This document shows positions 17,873-26,787 of a DNA stretch of 43,318 nt, piece by piece. Source of the DNA: Acidobacteriota bacterium (GTDB taxonomy: Bacteria > Acidobacteriota > Terriglobia > Bryobacterales > Bryobacteraceae); contig SYKU01000352.1 in assembly GCA_005808865.1 (NCBI GenBank), forward strand, positions 1-43,318, written 5' to 3'. Positions within the stretch are counted from its first letter, which is position 1. Each line of letters opens with the position of its first letter. The translations under genes were made by a program, and so were the position numbers. Below the pieces are notes generated by a model, which made no database searches, was not told the origin of the DNA, and saw nothing but the letters and a program-made list of their open reading frames with translations.

Positions 17873-18691
17873 CTACACCGCGACGAAAGACCGCAGGAAA
17901 CGTGCCCCGCGCGGGATTGCCTGTACTTCGTCCTCTTTCCCCTCGTAGACGAGGCTGACGAAGCCATTGTAGTGGACGCCGCGGAGAATGTTGAAGACGC
18001 GGTTGTAGTCGATGTACTTCTCTTTGCCGTTGGCATCGAGTTCATACAGCTTGGCGCGCACAAACTGGGCCAGCGGAGCTACCTGCTCAATGCTGCGATA
18101 GTAGTCCGCGTAAGTCTTCCCTGGAATCTTCGGCCCGTTCGGGCCTTCGCGGCCCGCAAAGTGCCCCGTATCGAGCAACAGCGTGAAGTTCGGGTGGTTC
18201 ACTTCCTTGCGGAAGCGGAGCATATCGTCGCCGGTGCTTGTAAGGCCGCTGTGATTCTGGAGAGCGACGGGCATGCCGGCTTCGGCGCCATACTCGGCCG
18301 CCTTGCGTAGTGCGTCGACGCCGCGGCGGAAGGCTTCTTCCTGCTTGTCGGGCGAGGGCGCGGAACCGACGAAGACGCGCAGCACGGGCGCGCCGAGTAA
18401 GATGCCAACATCCGTTGCGACCCGCGCCTTCTCAAGCTCCTTTGGAATCGCCTCGGCGGAGCGGCCGAATTCCGTTGTGACGCAGAGGCTCGAAATCGAG
18501 AGGCCCATGTCAAGGCACTTGCGGCGGAGCTGCTTCAGATAGGGGCGGTCCGTCGACTTGAGGTGATTGAAATGCACATCGACGCCGTCGAAGTTGTGTG
18601 CGCGCAGCGTGTCGATGATCTTCTCGAGATCCATCTTGCCGCTTGAGAAGGAATCCTTGTAACTGAGAGAAAGGCAGCTTAATCGCTTCAT
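17873..18691 (-). CDS. Sugar phosphate isomerase/epimerase-like TIM barrel
   Basis: A 272-residue member of the xylose-isomerase-like TIM-barrel family (AP endonuclease 2 fold). Visible family features are FDGVDVHFNHL, PVLRVFVGSAPSP, VALQNHSG with a candidate metal-ligand His, TLLLDTGHF with a candidate Asp, and GFVSLVYEGKED with a late Glu. There is no signal peptide, so it should be cytoplasmic. The substrate cannot be read from sequence. It diverges from cysE with only some 30-55 bases between the starts. TATGAT eight bases before the ATG suggests a leaderless start. Confidence 0.85.
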   Translation of the reverse strand: MKRLSCLSLSYKDSFSSGKMDLEKIIDTLRAHNFDGVDVHFNHLKSTDRPYLKQLRRKCLDMGLSISSLCVTTEFGRSAEAIPKELEKARVATDVGILLGAPVLRVFVGSAPSPDKQEEAFRRGVDALRKAAEYGAEAGMPVALQNHSGLTSTGDDMLRFRKEVNHPNFTLLLDTGHFAGREGPNGPKIPGKTYADYYRSIEQVAPLAQFVRAKLYELDANGKEKYIDYNRVFNILRGVHYNGFVSLVYEGKEDEVQAIPRGARFLRSFVAV

Positions 18692-18699
18692 TGCCCAGC

Positions 18700-18705
18700 A
18701 TCATA
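18700..18705 (-). promoter_or_regulatory. Putative -10 box of the isomerase gene
   Basis: On the minus strand TATGAT (5/6 to consensus) ends eight bases before the ATG at 18691. No clear -35 or Shine-Dalgarno is seen. Confidence 0.4.
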
Positions 18706-18729
18706 ACGCAAATCCGGGGGCATGTGCGA

Positions 18730-18735
18730 TAGGAT
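18730..18735 (+). promoter_or_regulatory. Putative -10 box of cysE
   Basis: TAGGAT ends ten bases before the GTG at 18746 and lies downstream of the alternative ATG at 18722. If used, it rules out the ATG and favours the GTG start. Confidence 0.3.
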
Positions 18736-18745
18736 AGTTCCAGCC

Positions 18746-19396
18746 GTGTTTCGAGCGATCCGAGAGCAAGTCGAGACGATCTTCCGCGAGGATCCTGCCG
18801 CAAAGAGCACCCTCGAGATTTTTCTTTGTTACCCGGGATTCCATGCGATCCTCTGGCACCGCCTGGCCCACAAGCTTTACAAGATGAAGATCCCGCTGCT
18901 GCCCCGGCTGATTTCACAGTTCAGCCGGCTGTTGACCGGCATCGAGATCCATCCGGGCGCGAAGATCGGGCGGCGGTTTTTCATCGATCACGGAATGGGT
19001 GTGGTGATTGGAGAGACCGCGGATATCGGAGACGACGTGTTGCTCTATCAGGGTGTGACCCTTGGCGGCACCGGGCATGAACGCGGGAAGCGTCACCCGA
19101 CACTTGGCAACCGCGTTGTGGTGGGCACGGGCGCGAAGGTGCTCGGGGGCATCACGATCGGCAGCGACGTGAAGATCGGCGCCGGGTCGGTGGTTGTCCA
19201 TTCCGTTCCGGATCACTGCACGGTGGTTGGGGTACCTGGGCGCATTGTGCGGACGCGCGGAGAGGCGTCAGGCCCGCTGGAACACGGACAATTGCCCGAC
19301 CCCGAGATGCAGGCGATACAGGAACTTTCGCAACGCGTGGCAGAGCTAGAAGCGCTCGTTCGGCAGCTGGCGCCCGGGGCCGCGCGGCGGAATTGA
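18746..19396 (+). CDS. cysE: Serine O-acetyltransferase
   Basis: Acetylates serine with acetyl-CoA, the committed step of cysteine synthesis, in the cytoplasm. The chain contains [22 protein letters not shown], then the left-handed beta-helix with [55 protein letters not shown] and [22 protein letters not shown]. The catalytic His falls in IDHGMG. The GTG at 18746 gives a start that lines up with Bacillus-type CysE, whereas the ATG at 18722 would add eight residues; I prefer GTG but the ATG is possible. A C-terminal helix of about 40 residues ([20 protein letters not shown]) is extra. The stop overlaps the TTG start of the cytochrome gene, so translation is probably coupled. Confidence 0.93.
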   Translation: MFRAIREQVETIFREDPAAKSTLEIFLCYPGFHAILWHRLAHKLYKMKIPLLPRLISQFSRLLTGIEIHPGAKIGRRFFIDHGMGVVIGETADIGDDVLLYQGVTLGGTGHERGKRHPTLGNRVVVGTGAKVLGGITIGSDVKIGAGSVVVHSVPDHCTVVGVPGRIVRTRGEASGPLEHGQLPDPEMQAIQELSQRVAELEALVRQLAPGAARRN

Positions 19397-20139
19397 TCAG
19401 GGCCGTGAGACGCATCATATTCGCAGTCTCGCTAACGGCCACCTTTGCCGCGCAGGCCCCGGCCGCCACTTCGGGCGAGAGCCTCTACCTCGGCCAGTGC
19501 TCGTTCTGTCATGGGAAAGACGGCGAAGGCGGCCGCGGGGCGACGCTCCAACGACGCATATTGCGGCATGCCCCGGACGAGGCGGCTTTACGGCTCGTGA
19601 TTCGCCGCGGCATTGCCGGGTCCAGCATGCCGGGGACTGCGCTAAGCGACAGTGAAATCGATCAGGTCGCAAAGTACGTTCGCAGCCTGGGACGGCGGAC
19701 GATTCGGCCGCTGCCCGGCGATCCGAATCGCGGCGAGCGGTTGTATCAGGGTAAGGGCGGCTGTCCGGCCTGCCACGCTGTATCCGCCCGCGGAGGCAGC
19801 TTTGGCCCGGATCTCACCGAAATCGGCGCGGCGCGCAGCCCGGCGTACCTGCGGGCGTCCGTCGTCGAACCGGGAGCGGAGGTTCCACGAGGTTTTGTTC
19901 AGATCCGCGCGGTTACTAAGAATGGGGGCCAAATCACTGGTGCACGAGTAAATGAGGATACCTTCTCCGTTCAGATACGCGATGCCGGAGGCGTCGTTCA
20001 TTCACTTTGGAAAGAGGACCTCAACGGGATGAACGTGGACCTCGGGAAATCGCCCATGCCGTCATATGGCAGCGTGTTTTCCAAGGATGAATTGGACGAC
20101 CTGGTGGCCTATCTGGCCGCCTTGCGGGGGACTCGATGA
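19393..20139 (+). CDS. Exported diheme c-type cytochrome
   Basis: A 248-residue periplasmic electron carrier. A signal peptide covers about residues 1-25. Two heme sites are present: CSFCH (Cys36, Cys39, His40) and CPACH (Cys124, Cys127, His128). The second domain, with [19 protein letters not shown] and a final [20 protein letters not shown], resembles the heme-binding domain common in Planctomycetes and Acidobacteria. The TTG start at 19393 overlaps the cysE stop by four bases; a GTG at 19405 is an alternative and leaves the signal peptide intact. The 3' end overlaps the PQQ dehydrogenase start (ATGA). It is the likely electron acceptor of that enzyme. Confidence 0.9.
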   Translation: MIRAVRRIIFAVSLTATFAAQAPAATSGESLYLGQCSFCHGKDGEGGRGATLQRRILRHAPDEAALRLVIRRGIAGSSMPGTALSDSEIDQVAKYVRSLGRRTIRPLPGDPNRGERLYQGKGGCPACHAVSARGGSFGPDLTEIGAARSPAYLRASVVEPGAEVPRGFVQIRAVTKNGGQITGARVNEDTFSVQIRDAGGVVHSLWKEDLNGMNVDLGKSPMPSYGSVFSKDELDDLVAYLAALRGTR

Positions 20140-21707
20140 GATTCGTTCTGGCGTTTCTGAATAGCCTCGCACTGGCCCAGATGCCCTATGAGCGGATCCT
20201 TCATGCCGATAGGGAGCCTGGAAATTGGCTCACCTACTCTGGTAACTATCAGGCACATCACTACTCCGAGCTCGACTCGATCAACCGTGATAATGCCGGG
20301 CGCCTGAAGGTCGCGTGGATGTACCAGATCCGCGGACGCCAGCATTTCGAGACCATGCCGCTTGTGTTCGACGGCGTGATGTACATCACGGATCCGCCGA
20401 GCGACGTGACCGCGCTCGACGTTCGTACCGGACGCCCGCTCTGGCACTACCGGCGCACCATTCCGCAGGGCGTTCCCGTCTGTTGTGGCCAGGTCAACCG
20501 GGGTGTGGCCGCGCTCGACGACCAGATATTCGTGAACACGATCGATGCGCACCTGGTCGCCCTCGATGCCCGCACGGGCCGCGTGCGATGGGACGTGGAA
20601 GTTGCAGACTACAAGCCTGGCTATACGATGACCGCCGCGCCGCTCGCGGTGAAGGACAAAATCGTAGTCGGAATCGCCGGCGCGGAGTACGGAGTGCGGG
20701 GCTTCCTGGACGCTTATGACGCCAAGACCGGGAAACTCGTGTGGCGTTTTTGGACTACGCCGGGACCCGGTGAACCGGGAAATGAAAGCTGGTCCGGCGA
20801 TAGCTGGAAACGCGGAGGAGCCACTACCTGGGTGACCGGTTCCTTTGATCCCGAACTCAATCTACTGTACTGGGGCACGGGCAATCCTGGGCCGGACTAC
20901 GATGGCGCCGTCCGCAAGGGTGACAACCTCTATTCCGATAGCGTGATCGCCGTGAATGCGGATACCGGGAGGCTTCAGTGGCATTTTCAGTTTGTTCCAC
21001 ATGACGTCAACGACATGGATTCGAACCAGATTCCTGTACTGGTCGATGCGGAGTGGGGCGGCAAGCCCAGAAAATTGATGCTCTTCGCCAACCGGAACGG
21101 CTTCTACTATGTGCTCGACCGGGCCAACGGTGAATTTCTGATGGCGAAACAGTTCGCACGGCAGAACTGGGCGAAGGGCATCGACCCTCGTGGCAGGCCG
21201 ATTCCGAATCGCGAAACAGCGCCGAGTGCCGCTGGCGCGCTGGTCTACCCCGACGACGATGGAACTGCCAATTGGTTCTCTCCTTCCTATAGCAAACGGA
21301 CCGGGCTGTTCTATCAGAACGTCCGGGAGAAGGGCGGTATCTATTTCACTGCCAGTGCTCCGTTCAAACCCGGACGAATGTATCTCGGGGCGACGAAACG
21401 CGACATCGCAACGGAGGAACCATACGGGGCGCTGAGGGCTCTCGACGCGCTGACCGGCGAATTGGCATGGGAGTTCAAAGTAAAGACCCCTCCCTGGTGC
21501 GGCGTCCTGGCGACGGCCGGCGATCTGGTCTTTTCGGGAACCATGGAGGGGGATTTTTTCGCGCTCGATGCCGTAACCGGAAAGGTCCTCTGGCGCATTC
21601 AGACCGGCGGCGAGATCTGGTCGAATCCGATCAGTTACCGCAGCGAAGGCAAGCAGTTCATCGCCGTGGCGTCCGGCAGCAGCCTGATAGTATTCGGACT
21701 CGATTGA
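20136..21707 (+). CDS. PQQ-dependent alcohol dehydrogenase (methanol/ethanol type)
   Basis: Periplasmic quinoprotein that oxidises alcohols to aldehydes and passes electrons to a cytochrome. The 523-residue chain has a short signal peptide (to about residue 15), an eight-bladed propeller, the vicinal disulfide pair Cys116-Cys117 in PVCCGQVNRG, and WGTGNPGPDYDG. The catalytic Asp is most likely Asp293 in HDVNDMDSNQIP, and Asp295 two residues later is the extra acidic residue that marks lanthanide-dependent enzymes (XoxF/PedH type), whereas calcium enzymes have Ala, Ser or Thr there. It has no heme domain of its own; the diheme cytochrome just upstream overlaps it by four bases. The substrate is not predictable. 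Confidence 0.9.
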   Translation: MRFVLAFLNSLALAQMPYERILHADREPGNWLTYSGNYQAHHYSELDSINRDNAGRLKVAWMYQIRGRQHFETMPLVFDGVMYITDPPSDVTALDVRTGRPLWHYRRTIPQGVPVCCGQVNRGVAALDDQIFVNTIDAHLVALDARTGRVRWDVEVADYKPGYTMTAAPLAVKDKIVVGIAGAEYGVRGFLDAYDAKTGKLVWRFWTTPGPGEPGNESWSGDSWKRGGATTWVTGSFDPELNLLYWGTGNPGPDYDGAVRKGDNLYSDSVIAVNADTGRLQWHFQFVPHDVNDMDSNQIPVLVDAEWGGKPRKLMLFANRNGFYYVLDRANGEFLMAKQFARQNWAKGIDPRGRPIPNRETAPSAAGALVYPDDDGTANWFSPSYSKRTGLFYQNVREKGGIYFTASAPFKPGRMYLGATKRDIATEEPYGALRALDALTGELAWEFKVKTPPWCGVLATAGDLVFSGTMEGDFFALDAVTGKVLWRIQTGGEIWSNPISYRSEGKQFIAVASGSSLIVFGLD

Positions 21708-21718
21708 CGGATTTGATT

Positions 21719-23908
21719 ATGAAGAAATTGCGAGCCGTTCTTGTATTGGTAGCACTAGGTTCCACGCAGTTTGGCGAAGCAGCCGCTCCATACGGGATCT
21801 CCCAGCGGGTGAAATGGGCTTCGAAGATTTCCGGCTCACCCGATCCGGCTTCGCCCTACCGGCTCACGCGGGCGTTCCGCCAGGTCACGTTCAAGCAGCC
21901 GGTCTTTATTGCCCAGTATCCAGCTTCCGAGCGATTCATGGTTGCTGAGTACAAGGGGAAGATCCTTAGTTTCGAGCCATCCGACCCCACCGGGAAGAAA
22001 GCTCTCTTCCTCGAAATGAAGCGCGGAATCTCGGCCTTCTCGTTCCATCCGAAATACAAGGAGAACGGCTACGTATTCGTATTCAGCCATCTCGATCGAA
22101 AGATCAAAGGCCCGCAGAATAGCCGCGTGTCCCGCTTCCAACTCGAGATGGGCAGCAATCCTCCGCGCCTGCGGCCGGAATCGGAAACCGTTATCGTTGA
22201 ATGGCTGGGCGGCGGCCACAATGGCGGCGAGGCCATTATCGGACGCGACGGCTACCTCTACATCTCGACCGGTGACAGCACAAGCGGCTCCGATCCGAAA
22301 GCCACGGGCCAGGGCCTCGACGACTTGCTCGCGGTCATGATGCGCCTCGATGTGGATCGTCCGGACCCTGGCCGCAACTACTCGATTCCCGCCGACAACC
22401 CGTTTGTGAAGGTTCCCGCCGCGCGGCCCGAGATCTTTGCCTACGGTTTTCGCAACCCGTGGCGATTTAGCTTCGATCCGTATACCGGTCAACCGTGGGT
22501 CGGAGACGTCGGCCAGGACATCTGGGAGATGATCGAACTCGTCAGCCCGGGCAGCAACCATGGCTGGAGCGTACGCGAGGGCAACCATCCGTTTCATCCG
22601 AACAACCCGAAAGGACCGACGCCATTCACGCCGCCCGTGGTCGAACATCACCACACCGAATGCCGCTCGATAACCGGCGGCTACGTCTATCAGGGAGCGA
22701 AGTTTCCCGAGCTCAAGGACGTCTACATTTATGGCGATTACGAGTACGGAAAAATGTGGGGACTGCGCTACGACCACTCCACGAAGAAAGTCACCGGACA
22801 TCGGGAGCTCACCGATAGCGCCGTGAAAATTTCGAGTTTCGGTGTGGGGCGCGATGGCTCGTTCTATGCGCTCGATCACGCGACGGGGGAAATCTTCGAA
22901 CTCGAGACACGGCCTCCGGCGCCGCCCGGGCCGCCGTTTCCGCGCAAGCTCAGCGAGACGGGATTATTTTCATCGGTTCGGGAGCACAAGCCGGCGCCGG
23001 GAGTGATTCATTATTCGATCAACGCGCCCTTCTGGTCCGACGGCACGCACAAGGAGCGATTCTTCGCCCTCCCCGGCGATGCCAGGATCACCGTCCCTGA
23101 AAAGCCGAATCAGGCGCACAACGCGTGGGTGTTCGATGACGGGGCCGTAACTGTAAAGTCGTTTTCTCTGGACATGGAAGCGGGAAACGCGGCATCGCGA
23201 AAACGCATCGAGACGCGCATTGTGGTGAAGCAGGAAAACCACTGGGTGGGCTATTCCTACATTTGGGACGACGCGCAGACGGATGCGACACTGGTAGAAG
23301 CGGCGGGCATCGACAAGACATTCACGATAAAGGATTCCTCGGCGCCCGGCGGTGTCCGGAACCAGACGTGGCACTATCCCAGCCGGAGTGAGTGCATGTT
23401 TTGTCACTCGCGCGCGGCCGGCTTCGTCCTCGGACTTACGACGCCGCAAATGAACCGGGTCCATGACTACGGCGGCACGTCCGACAACCAACTCCGGACA
23501 TTCTCACACATCGGGATCTTCAAGAAGCCGCCGGCAAAGGCACCGGCATCGTACCTTGCATATCCCGATCCTTTCGACTCGAAGGCTGACATCAACCTGC
23601 GCGCCAGGACCTACATGCAAGTCAACTGCGCCATGTGCCATGTCGCGGACGGCGGCGGCAACTCACTCATGGAACTCGGCTACAAGACGGCGCTCCCAAA
23701 GGCGCGGATACTGAATGAGCCGCCTGTTCACGAAGACCTCGGCATCGCGGGAGCCTCTCTTGTTAAGCCAGGAGAACCGGATCGCTCGGTGCTGTATCGC
23801 CGTATCGCGCTCCGTGGCGAACATCAGATGCCGCCAGTCAGCACCAACACGGTCGATAAGGATGGCGTGAAGCTGTTGAACGAGTGGATTCGTCAGCTTC
23901 CGCGCTAG
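21719..23908 (+). CDS. PQQ sugar dehydrogenase-like propeller fused to diheme cytochrome domain
   Basis: A 729-residue exported fusion. After a signal peptide (about 1-23) comes a soluble-glucose-dehydrogenase-like propeller (about 40-410) with GGGHNGGEAIIGRDGYLYIS, FAYGFRNPWRFSFD and GDVGQDIWEMIELV, which should oxidise sugars or aldoses with PQQ. Residues about 430-729 resemble the SO_2930/HNE_0200-type cytochrome family: SINAPFWSDGTHKERFFALP, WVGYSYIWDDAQTDATLV, and two heme sites, CMFCH (Cys559, Cys562, His563) and CAMCH (Cys637, Cys640, His641). The fusion would let electrons pass internally. It starts 11 bases after the alcohol dehydrogenase; the ATG at 21719 is chosen because it begins the signal peptide. 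Confidence 0.88.
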   Translation: MKKLRAVLVLVALGSTQFGEAAAPYGISQRVKWASKISGSPDPASPYRLTRAFRQVTFKQPVFIAQYPASERFMVAEYKGKILSFEPSDPTGKKALFLEMKRGISAFSFHPKYKENGYVFVFSHLDRKIKGPQNSRVSRFQLEMGSNPPRLRPESETVIVEWLGGGHNGGEAIIGRDGYLYISTGDSTSGSDPKATGQGLDDLLAVMMRLDVDRPDPGRNYSIPADNPFVKVPAARPEIFAYGFRNPWRFSFDPYTGQPWVGDVGQDIWEMIELVSPGSNHGWSVREGNHPFHPNNPKGPTPFTPPVVEHHHTECRSITGGYVYQGAKFPELKDVYIYGDYEYGKMWGLRYDHSTKKVTGHRELTDSAVKISSFGVGRDGSFYALDHATGEIFELETRPPAPPGPPFPRKLSETGLFSSVREHKPAPGVIHYSINAPFWSDGTHKERFFALPGDARITVPEKPNQAHNAWVFDDGAVTVKSFSLDMEAGNAASRKRIETRIVVKQENHWVGYSYIWDDAQTDATLVEAAGIDKTFTIKDSSAPGGVRNQTWHYPSRSECMFCHSRAAGFVLGLTTPQMNRVHDYGGTSDNQLRTFSHIGIFKKPPAKAPASYLAYPDPFDSKADINLRARTYMQVNCAMCHVADGGGNSLMELGYKTALPKARILNEPPVHEDLGIAGASLVKPGEPDRSVLYRRIALRGEHQMPPVSTNTVDKDGVKLLNEWIRQLPR

Positions 23909-24020
23909 ATTCCGCCAGTGGGGCAGGAGATCGTTTGTCGTCGCCTGCCTTCTTCCGCGCAGGCTTTCAGCGATCAGCCGTCAGGTCTTGCGCTCGGCTC
24001 TATCCTACACGAATCGGCCT

Positions 24021-24246
24021 TCAAGCGGCAAGTCTCCAAATCTCGACAGCGGTGCCGTTTTTCAATGCGGTTTCGGCCCGCTCCATCAAACTGGGCCGTC
24101 ACCTCGGCCGCCAGGTAATACTCGCGGCAGTTTTCACCTACCTCGGCGGGATCGGTCTTCAGAATGATCGGCGTAGCGCCGCGCTGCAGCGTCACCGTCA
24201 CGAAGCCAGATTAGTCTTACCGTGCCTACAAAGAGTGCAAACGCAT
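24021..24246 (-). pseudogene. Decayed YgiT/MqsA-type zinc-finger antitoxin
   Basis: The minus strand carries all parts of a 74-residue YgiT-type antitoxin in three phases: start MRCTLCRHGK (needs one T fewer after ATGCG), core VTVTLQRGATPIILKTDPAE (needs one base added before it) and tail AQLMERAETALKNGTAVEIW (needs one T fewer in the TTT after CAG). Correcting the three indels gives exactly 74 codons ending RLAA at 24021. One Cys of the second zinc pair is also Gly (EVGENC where EVCENC is usual). The ATG at 24246 has AGGAGA nine bases upstream. The upstream frame is its usual DUF4258 partner. The lost ligand argues for true decay. Confidence 0.65.
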
Positions 24247-24518
24247 ACAGATCTCCTCGTCTTGTGAGCTTTCCATTGGCGGCGGTCCGGCTGGTATGCG
24301 GTCACTACAACGCACCTGCCAGCCTCAGTATCCAGAGCGGCCACAACGTGGATCGGCCGTCGTTCACTAGCGCGAATATTAGCCGGCTCGGATTCGTCCG
24401 GGTATTCCGTTATCGTGACGCCGCCGGAGACCGCCACCAATACATCCTCCACCCCGATTCCTCGCTCAAACATCCGCTGGATGGCGTGGCCGCTCAAGGC
24501 CAACCGCTGGCATTCCAT
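24198..24518 (-). CDS. DUF4258 protein, toxin-like partner, probably decayed
   Basis: Small protein of the DUF4258 family, usually paired with a YgiT-type zinc-finger antitoxin. The core is visible: ALSGHAIQRMFERGI with the conserved His and Arg, GVTITEYPDE, RRPIHVVAALD, and CVVVTAYQPDRRQW. The stretch between YPDE and RPIHVV (SEPANIRASER) is shorter and unlike the family. The frame also runs past where these proteins normally end, through the antitoxin start (CTLCRHGKTNLAS), so the natural stop has been lost. The ATG at 24518 is chosen; a GTG at 24536 is also in frame. Since the antitoxin is broken, the toxin is probably non-functional. Confidence 0.5.
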   Translation of the reverse strand: MECQRLALSGHAIQRMFERGIGVEDVLVAVSGGVTITEYPDESEPANIRASERRPIHVVAALDTEAGRCVVVTAYQPDRRQWKAHKTRRSVCVCTLCRHGKTNLAS

Positions 24519-24686
24519 CTGTCCCACTTCGACCACGGACGCGGCTGGCTGATGTCATCCGGGCAGCCTGCCGCTTTTCAATGACTCACCGTACTTCGCC
24601 TTGGCGGCTGGTGCCGAGTGCGTTCTTCTCAAAGTAAGACGAACGCATGGCAGACAGGACGACGGCTCCGTGGCAGACTGGTAATC

Positions 24687-25661
24687 ATGGAGATTCAACC
24701 GACACCGGTCCATCGGTCTCGCATCGATGGTCCAACGGCATGGAAGGGCACGGACTTCAGCAATGCATCGCAGTGGTGTTACCGGCTGTCTCCAGCCGTG
24801 ATTGAGGAGTTCGACCGCTCTCTCACAGAGATTCAACGTGAGGCGAAGCCAATCGCGAACCTGACCTCATCGGACTTCAACGTGCCATCGTTTCTCGCCG
24901 ACGCAGCGGCACTGAGGCGGGAGATCCGCTCCGGACGCGGCTTCGTGCTGTTGAAGGGCCTGCCAAGGGAACGCTATAGCGACGAGGAGGCTCGTATCAT
25001 TTACTGGGGCTTCGGCGCGTTGCTCGGAAAAGCAGTCCCACAAAATGTGAAAGGCGACGTCCTGTATTCTGTGAGGAACGAGGGTGTAGACCTCGCTCGC
25101 GAATACGGCACTATCGGCGCGCGTACTTCGAAGACCTCGCTCGGTCTCAATTACCACACCGATTCCGCGCCCATCATGGCGGGCTTCTTCCCGGATATCG
25201 TGGGACTTCTGGCTCTGAACACCGCGAAAAGCGGCGGTGAATCGGCGATCATCAGCGGGGCGACGCTTCACAATATCGTCCTCGAAGAACGGCCCGACCT
25301 GCTCGATCGCCTGTACGCTCCGTACCACTTCGACCGGAGGGCGGAGTTGCCGCCGGGAGAAGCGCCTACGCTGCTCGCGCCCGTGTTTACATGCCGAAAC
25401 GGCATCGCAATCCGCTACCTGCGCTTCTATATTCCCAAAGGGCATGAACTGGTGGGGGTGCCGCTGACTGCGGCCGATGTGGAGCCGCTTGACTTCATCG
25501 ACAGCGTGATGACGCGGCCCGAACTTCCCGTTGCGTTCGCCATGGAGCAGGGTGACATGCAATTCATTAACAACGTCTTCATCCTCCACAGCCGGACGGC
25601 CTTCGAGGATCACGCCGAGCCGGAGCGCCGCCGCCACCTGGTACGACTCTGGCTTGAATAG
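24687..25661 (+). CDS. TauD/TfdA-family Fe(II)/2-oxoglutarate dioxygenase
   Basis: A 324-residue cytoplasmic oxygenase that would hydroxylate a small substrate using 2-oxoglutarate and oxygen. The iron ligands are visible: His157 and Asp159 in NYHTDSAP and His301 in ILHSRTAFED; the Arg of RRHLVRLW near the end should bind 2-oxoglutarate. Other family segments are SGRGFVLLKGLP and MEQGDMQFINNVFILHSRT. The ATG at 24687 is chosen because upstream in-frame codons have no family likeness. It is convergent with gldA, 19 bases away. The substrate (taurine, an aromatic or another acid) cannot be told from sequence. Confidence 0.88.
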   Translation: MEIQPTPVHRSRIDGPTAWKGTDFSNASQWCYRLSPAVIEEFDRSLTEIQREAKPIANLTSSDFNVPSFLADAAALRREIRSGRGFVLLKGLPRERYSDEEARIIYWGFGALLGKAVPQNVKGDVLYSVRNEGVDLAREYGTIGARTSKTSLGLNYHTDSAPIMAGFFPDIVGLLALNTAKSGGESAIISGATLHNIVLEERPDLLDRLYAPYHFDRRAELPPGEAPTLLAPVFTCRNGIAIRYLRFYIPKGHELVGVPLTAADVEPLDFIDSVMTRPELPVAFAMEQGDMQFINNVFILHSRTAFEDHAEPERRRHLVRLWLE

Positions 25662-25680
25662 CCTGAAGGCATGCTGGCCG

Positions 25681-26787
25681 TCAGAGTGTGCTCGAATACG
25701 CCCGGCCCTCGGCGTCCGCGGCGAGGATCGCGTCTGCCACGGATGCAGGCGTTACCTCGAAAGGCTCGTTGTGTATGGTTTCTCCCGGAGCAGTCGCTCG
25801 CGCGGCAATTTGTTCTAGGGCCTCGCGTGGGAGGTCTCGTAATCCAATCTGTTCAAGTGTAATCGGCAATCCCACGGATGTAGCGAATCCGAGCACCTCG
25901 CGCCAGCGCTCGCCTGACTCTCCTTCAAGAACCAGTTGCACAAGCACGCCGAAAGCGACTTTCTCACCGTGAAAGTAAGCGTGGGTGCCCGCCGCGGACG
26001 TGAGCCCGTTATGTACGGCGTGGGCCGCGGCGAGTCCCGACGATTCGAAACCGAGTCCGGAGAGCAGCGTGTTGGCCTCGACCAGGCGTTCGAGCGCCGG
26101 TGTTACAGCCTTGAGTTCGAGTGCGCGCCGAGCCTGCACGCCATCGGCGAGCAGCGTACGGTAACAGAGTTCCGCCAGCGCCAGGGCGCTACCGGTCGAA
26201 GCGCCACCGCGCATGTTCCGAACACGGCCCGCGGCGCAGGTCTTCGCTTCGAACCACGTTGCGAGCGCATCGCCCATTCCCGCGACCAGGAGGCGTTGCG
26301 GACCCTGAGCAATCACCTCCGTATCGACGAGCACAAGATCGGGATTCCTGCCATAGATCCGATACTCCTGGAACACGCCTTCCTCGGTATAGATCACCGA
26401 GAGAGCGCTACACGGAGCGTCGCTCGATGCAACCGTCGGGCAGTTCACCACGGGAAGTCCAAGGCCCGATGCGACGGCCCTAGCCGTGTCGAGCACCTTG
26501 CCGCCACCCGCCCCAACGATCACTTTCGCGAGTGAATGCCGGGCCGATGCGCTAACGCGCTCGATCTCGGCGGACGAGCATTCGCCTCCGAAAGCATCGA
26601 CCGAGTATCGGAATCCCGCTTCGGCGAAGGTGCGCTCCCAGACCTGCGAGAGAAGGCGGACGGCCGAGCCGCCGGCGACGATGAGCGCGGGCGGATCGAG
26701 CCCGAGAGTCTTCATCTCTCGCGCCAGCGAAGCCGTGGCGTTGCGCCCCTGCGTGTAACGGCTGGGAGAGGAAAAGACGGATAACAT
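25681..26787 (-). CDS. gldA: Glycerol dehydrogenase
   Basis: A 368-residue NAD-dependent, zinc-containing polyol dehydrogenase that oxidises glycerol to dihydroxyacetone in the cytoplasm. It has the NAD-binding VGAGGGKVLDTARA, the NCPTVASSDAPCSALSVIYT segment, and the metal ligands Asp173 (GMGDALATWFEA), His256 (AAAHAVHNGL) and His273 (HAYFHGEKVAFG), which match glycerol dehydrogenase positions almost exactly. The ATG at 26787 matches the family start; GATAAT lies six bases upstream and there is no Shine-Dalgarno. No glycerol kinase or dihydroxyacetone kinase is nearby, so the natural substrate could be another diol. Confidence 0.92.
   Translation of the reverse strand: MLSVFSSPSRYTQGRNATASLAREMKTLGLDPPALIVAGGSAVRLLSQVWERTFAEAGFRYSVDAFGGECSSAEIERVSASARHSLAKVIVGAGGGKVLDTARAVASGLGLPVVNCPTVASSDAPCSALSVIYTEEGVFQEYRIYGRNPDLVLVDTEVIAQGPQRLLVAGMGDALATWFEAKTCAAGRVRNMRGGASTGSALALAELCYRTLLADGVQARRALELKAVTPALERLVEANTLLSGLGFESSGLAAAHAVHNGLTSAAGTHAYFHGEKVAFGVLVQLVLEGESGERWREVLGFATSVGLPITLEQIGLRDLPREALEQIAARATAPGETIHNEPFEVTPASVADAILAADAEGRAYSSTL

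Noticed and set aside
21836-22879. 347-codon minus-strand frame in the sugar dehydrogenase
   Set aside because: No motif; the plus strand has propeller and heme motifs throughout.
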